From NCBI GenBank assembly GCA_016288175.1, contig JAEEYN010000092.1:1-15226 (forward strand): 15,226 nucleotides of DNA. Reading direction: 5' to 3'. The translations under genes and the position numbers were made by a program. The notes beneath the pieces were generated by a model, which had not been told where the DNA came from, did not search any database, and saw only the letters and a list, made by a program, of their open reading frames with translations. Source of the DNA: Bacillota bacterium. Its GTDB lineage: Bacteria; Bacillota; Clostridia; Christensenellales; CAG-138. Below, in pieces: positions 12,460-15,226 of the stretch; within the stretch, counting starts at the first letter, position 1, and the number at the start of each line of letters is the position of its first letter.

Positions 12460-13887
12460 ATGACAATTGAGCAGTTTTTGATTTTAATAGGGATCCTTGT
12501 CGTATTCTTTGCCGCGCTGATTATCTTAACGGTCAAGCTCCTCGGCAAAGGAAAGGATCAAAGCAGCCTTGTCGAATACGTTTCCAATGCCGTGAGTTCA
12601 GCCGCTTCGGAGATGGAAAAAAGGCTTAACCTTAAGCAGGATGCCGTTTCGGGCGAGCATTCGCGCGATATCGAGCAGCTGAAAAGTTCGCTTTCGGACA
12701 GCATGAGCACGCGCCTTGACGGCGTCAGCAAGCTTCTATACTCGAAAACGGATTCAATGAGCGAGCGCATCACCGATAAGCAGGATGCGCTGCAGAAGAA
12801 CGTCAGCGAACAGTTGAGCGGCGTACGAACTCTTCTTGATACGCAGGCAAACCGAAATGACGAACGCCTTCGCAGCTTCGACAGCGGGATTTCCGAAAAA
12901 CTCCGCGCCGTTGAAGCGGCGGTTAAAGAGCTTCGCGAGACCAACGAAAAACAGCTCGATGCGATTCGCGGAGTTGTGAACGAAAAGCTTCAGCAGACGC
13001 TGAATGAGCGGCTGAGCGAAAGCTTCAAACGCGTCGATGAAAGGCTTGCGGAGGTTTACAAAGGTCTCGGCGAAATGCAGACTCTCGCAAGCGGCGTGGG
13101 CGACCTAAAGAAAGTGCTTTCGAACGTTAAAACGAGGGGCACCCTCGGCGAGATACAGCTTCGGGCAATCCTTGAAGAGATCCTTGCCCCCGAACAGTAC
13201 GAGCTGAATTTCGATGCCGGCAAAGGCGGAAACGAACGCGTTGAATTTGCTGTCAGGCTGCCGAATGACGGCGACAACCCGGTCTATCTGCCGATCGACA
13301 GCAAGTTCCCCGCCGACATGTACGCAAAGCTTTGCGACGCATATGATTCGGCGGACGCGCAGCAGGTCGAAGCGGCGCAGAAGAATCTTCGCGATTCACT
13401 GCTTAAATTCGCAAAGGACATTTATGACAAATACATCAATCCCCCGCGTACGACCAATTTTGCCGTCATGTTCCTTCCGACCGAAGGCCTTTACGCGGAA
13501 GCGGTCCGTCTCGGAATGATCGAAACGCTTCAGACCCGTTACAGGATCAACATCGCAGGGCCTTCAACGATGGCAGCGCTGCTGAACAGCCTCCAAATGG
13601 GCTTCAGAACGCTCGCGATCCAGAAACGCAGCAGTGAGGTCTGGGAGATCCTTGCGAAGATCAAGAAGGAATTCAACACTTTCGACGATGTGCTGAGCAG
13701 CACAAGAAAAGCGCTTCAGAAAGCAAATGACGATCTTGACAAGCTTGTCGGAGTTCGCACACGGAAAATCCGAAACGCTTTGAACAGGGTCGAAGAACTT
13801 CCCTCTTCCGACGGCGGAGATCAGCTGCTTGTTTTCGATATTCCGGAAACAACGGGCCTTGCCGATGAAACCGATGACGTCGATTGA
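12460..13887 (+). CDS. rmuC: DNA recombination protein RmuC
   Basis: A 475-residue protein of the RmuC family, linked in E. coli to suppression of inversions at short inverted repeats. An N-terminal membrane helix (about 8-28, FLILIGILVVFFAALIILTV) is followed by a long coiled coil (about 30-220) rich in Glu, Lys, Ser and Leu. The RmuC domain follows, with LKKVLSNVKTRGTLGEIQLR, LPIDSKFPADMY, FLPTEGLYAEAV and NIAGPSTMAALLNSLQMGF, all diagnostic. Length and order agree with the family. ATG is preceded by GGAAAGG at good distance. It begins 29 bases after the ECF S gene and may belong to the same transcript. It probably has no dedicated terminator, since the lgt-like promoter starts at once after its stop codon. 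Confidence 0.95.
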   Translation: MTIEQFLILIGILVVFFAALIILTVKLLGKGKDQSSLVEYVSNAVSSAASEMEKRLNLKQDAVSGEHSRDIEQLKSSLSDSMSTRLDGVSKLLYSKTDSMSERITDKQDALQKNVSEQLSGVRTLLDTQANRNDERLRSFDSGISEKLRAVEAAVKELRETNEKQLDAIRGVVNEKLQQTLNERLSESFKRVDERLAEVYKGLGEMQTLASGVGDLKKVLSNVKTRGTLGEIQLRAILEEILAPEQYELNFDAGKGGNERVEFAVRLPNDGDNPVYLPIDSKFPADMYAKLCDAYDSADAQQVEAAQKNLRDSLLKFAKDIYDKYINPPRTTNFAVMFLPTEGLYAEAVRLGMIETLQTRYRINIAGPSTMAALLNSLQMGFRTLAIQKRSSEVWEILAKIKKEFNTFDDVLSSTRKALQKANDDLDKLVGVRTRKIRNALNRVEELPSSDGGDQLLVFDIPETTGLADETDDVD

Positions 13888-13890
13888 TCG

Positions 13891-13919
13891 TTGACAGATC
13901 CCGAATCAAAAGCTATTAT
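13891..13919 (+). promoter_or_regulatory. Promoter of the lgt-like gene
   Basis: A perfect TTGACA (13891-13896) and TATTAT (13914-13919, five of six) are separated by 17 bp, starting four bases after the rmuC stop. The leader carries a small GCGC/GCGC hairpin and a strong AAGGAGG before the ATG. Confidence 0.75.
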
Positions 13920-13966
13920 TAACCCGGCGCGCAAAAAGCGCTTCCGATCCTCAAGGAGGTTTTTAA

Positions 13967-14800
13967 ATGTATCCGTTTATAACGATCCCGAGCTACGGCC
14001 TGATGATGGCGATCGCGCTGATCGCGGCGATACTGCTGAGTTATTATCGCGTTAAAAAAGCAAAGCTCGATCTTGATGTTTTCTCTTCTCTTGCGATAAT
14101 CGCGATCGCCTGTGGGCTTCTCGGCGGCTATCTGCTCTACATCTTCGTCACTTATCCGATCAGCAAGATTATCGGCTGCATCGGCGACGGCAGTTTCGAG
14201 GTTTTCAAAAAAGGCGGCCTTGTTTTCTATGGTGCGATCATCGGCGGCGTACTGTCGGCGCTGATCTATCTGAAGGTCAAAAAGCAGAAATTCTTCGATT
14301 ATGCCGCGGCGATCGTTCCGGCGATCCCTCTTGCGCATGCGATCGGCAGAGTCGGCTGCTTCCTTGCGGGCTGCTGCTACGGCAAAGTTTGCGACACGCC
14401 GATCTCCGTCATCTATACGAATCCCGTCGGCGGCGCACCGACAGGCGTTCCGGTCTTCCCGATACAGCTTGTTGAATCCGCATGCAACCTTGTTGTGTTT
14501 GCGATCCTTTTAATCTACACCGGCAGGGAGATCAAAAAAGGCAGCGTCATCTTCCTCTATATGATCCTTTACGGCATCGAAAGATTCATTCTCGAATACT
14601 TCCGTGCGGATGAGATCCGCGGAATCTTCCTCGGCATCTCAACATCCCAGTGGATCAGCATCGCGCTTATCGTCGGCGGCATCGTAGGATTTGTTCTGAT
14701 GTATATGCACGAAAAGAAAAAGAAGCTAGCAGCCGTTCCCGCTCCGGAGCCTTCCGCCGAGGAAGAAAAGAACGAAACGGAAGAAAAAACCGAAGAATGA
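13967..14800 (+). CDS. Lgt-like prolipoprotein diacylglyceryl transferase, divergent form
   Basis: A 277-residue polytopic membrane protein of the Lgt family, which transfers diacylglycerol from phosphatidylglycerol to the lipobox cysteine of prolipoproteins. About seven helices are followed by an acidic tail (about 256-277, Glu-rich). Recognisable motifs: GGLVFYGAIIGG (83-94), HAIGRVGCFLAGCCYG (124-139), FPIQLVE (164-170) and YGIERFILEYFRADE (202-216). Conserved R128 (E. coli R143) and the C-terminal ERF/FR residues are kept. However, E. coli H103 is Y88, the signature GRxGNFxNxE is GRVGCFLAGC, and HPxQLYE is FPIQLVE. Such GCCYG-type homologues are known in Clostridia, so it may be an active variant or a paralogue with another role. 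Own promoter, strong AAGGAGG and a terminator: a monocistronic unit. Confidence 0.85.
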   Translation: MYPFITIPSYGLMMAIALIAAILLSYYRVKKAKLDLDVFSSLAIIAIACGLLGGYLLYIFVTYPISKIIGCIGDGSFEVFKKGGLVFYGAIIGGVLSALIYLKVKKQKFFDYAAAIVPAIPLAHAIGRVGCFLAGCCYGKVCDTPISVIYTNPVGGAPTGVPVFPIQLVESACNLVVFAILLIYTGREIKKGSVIFLYMILYGIERFILEYFRADEIRGIFLGISTSQWISIALIVGGIVGFVLMYMHEKKKKLAAVPAPEPSAEEEKNETEEKTEE

Positions 14801-14819
14801 TCGGCTTTTCGCTGTTCAT

Positions 14820-14857
14820 GGACCCTGTCATTTCGATGGGGTCCTTTCTTTTTTTCT
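14820..14857 (+). terminator. Rho-independent terminator of the lgt-like gene
   Basis: GGACCC (14820-14825) pairs with GGGTCC (14839-14844), and an inner CAT/ATG helix is capped by a TTCG tetraloop. The T-rich tract TTTCTTTTTTT follows. Confidence 0.88.
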
Positions 14858-14896
14858 CGGACTTTAAAAATTTTCATATATATTGCAAAAATGTCT

Positions 14897-14924
14897 TTGT
14901 CATTTAAAATGTTAGTGATATAAT
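14897..14924 (+). promoter_or_regulatory. Promoter of the 2-oxoacid:ferredoxin oxidoreductase operon
   Basis: TTGTCA (14897-14902, five of six) and a perfect TATAAT (14919-14924) are separated by 16 bp, in an AT-rich stretch about 50 bp before the ferredoxin-subunit start codon. Confidence 0.8.
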
Positions 14925-14938
14925 ACAGTATGGACAAA

Positions 14939-14954
14939 TGCGGCGAGAGCCGCA
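14939..14954 (+). other. GNRA-capped hairpin in the leader of the ferredoxin gene
   Basis: TGCGGC (14939-14944), GAGA tetraloop and GCCGCA (14949-14954) form a tight 6-bp hairpin ending five bases before AAGGAGG. Placed at the 5' end of the message, it may stabilise the transcript; a regulatory role is inference. Confidence 0.5.
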
Positions 14955-14973
14955 AATTCAAGGAGGTCAACTT

Positions 14974-15183
14974 ATGGTCAAACTTACCATTGACGAGAGT
15001 CGCTGCAAGGGCTGCGGTCTTTGCGTGCGTGCATGTCCGAAAAAAATCCTTGAGCTTGCGAAGCATAAGCTCAACGAGAAGGGCTATCACCCCGCAGAGA
15101 TCACCGATCAGGCTGCATGCGTTGCCTGCGCAAGCTGCGCCCGCACCTGCCCCGATGCGGTAATCACCATTGAAAAGGACTAA
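14974..15183 (+). CDS. 2[4Fe-4S] ferredoxin subunit of a 2-oxoacid:ferredoxin oxidoreductase
   Basis: A 69-residue ferredoxin that carries electrons from the catalytic subunits of the complex to soluble ferredoxin in the cytoplasm. Two CxxCxxCxxxCP clusters are complete: C11/C14/C17/C21 and C49/C52/C55/C59. The 27-residue spacer with KHKLNEKGYHPAEI is typical of the delta (KorD/VorD-like) subunit rather than of short clostridial ferredoxins. Start ATG has AAGGAGGT seven bases upstream; an in-frame ATG 36 bases earlier lies in the leader hairpin region and has no ribosome binding site. The next gene starts 16 bases later with the N-terminus of the alpha subunit, which sets the role. Substrate (2-oxoglutarate, branched-chain 2-oxoacids or other) cannot be decided from this window. 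Confidence 0.92.
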   Translation: MVKLTIDESRCKGCGLCVRACPKKILELAKHKLNEKGYHPAEITDQAACVACASCARTCPDAVITIEKD

Positions 15184-15199
15184 TCAGGAGGAAAGAAAC

Positions 15200-15226
15200 A
15201 TGGCAAAGAAATTAATGAAGGGCTCC
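15200..15226 (+). CDS. 2-oxoacid:ferredoxin oxidoreductase alpha subunit, first 9 codons
   Basis: Partial, cut by the right edge. The visible peptide MAKKLMKGS matches the usual VorB/KorA alpha-subunit start (MAKxLMKGNEAIAEAA). AGGAGG lies eight bases upstream, and the gene follows the ferredoxin subunit by 16 bases in the typical delta-alpha-beta-gamma order. Nine residues are little evidence by themselves; context carries the call. Confidence 0.75.

Noticed and set aside
13919..14338. 139-codon minus-strand open frame opposite the lgt-like gene
   Set aside because: Basic, low-information peptide overlapping the lgt-like gene's promoter and motifs; no support for coding.

Overview
The window looks like chromosomal DNA of a low-to-mid GC member of the Clostridia (Firmicutes), possibly an uncultured gut-type Oscillospirales/Christensenellales relative. 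This rests on near-consensus sigma-A promoters (TTGACA/TATAAT), strong AGGAGG ribosome binding sites, the Firmicutes order prmA-rsmE-mtaB-HIT, an anaerobic rubredoxin, and a ferredoxin that leads into a 2-oxoacid:ferredoxin oxidoreductase operon. There is no prophage, IS transposase or CRISPR array.

Layout. 1-523: the end of a Gln/Pro-rich membrane-protein fragment (minus, running off the left edge), then a divergent 45-residue rubredoxin gene with its own promoter and terminator. 542-4434: two minus-strand genes. One is a single-chain MacB-type ABC transporter with a very large extracellular domain. The other is a zinc-ribbon protein fused to a LURP-one/Tubby-like domain, and a terminator separates it from the transporter. 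4475-4973: tRNA-Tyr (minus) with a near-consensus promoter. Downstream of it lie two near-identical tandem 186/187-bp units, each carrying a tRNA 3'-end copy, a terminator hairpin and a 129-bp structured, non-coding palindromic element whose ends copy the tRNA T-arm. 5013-6420: an ArsB/ion-transporter superfamily permease (plus), with a bidirectional terminator shared with the next, convergent operon.

6438-9851: a compact minus-strand translation-maintenance operon, prmA (L11 methylation), rsmE (16S rRNA U1498 methylation), mtaB (tRNA ms2t6A) and a HIT-family hydrolase. 9939-12430: a TTG-started surface protein with Ig-like repeats and a C-terminal membrane anchor, behind a structured leader, then an ECF-transporter S component. 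12460-14857: rmuC, then a divergent lgt-like gene with its own consensus promoter and a terminator. 14897-15226: promoter, hairpin leader, a 2[4Fe-4S] ferredoxin subunit and the first nine codons of the alpha subunit of a 2-oxoacid:ferredoxin oxidoreductase.

Most genes are housekeeping. The part that ordinary annotation does not explain is the tRNA-Tyr-associated tandem element at 4475-4863. Secondary points are a 20-bp perfect palindrome on the rubredoxin -10 box, and an Lgt homologue in which several signature residues are replaced, some by cysteine.
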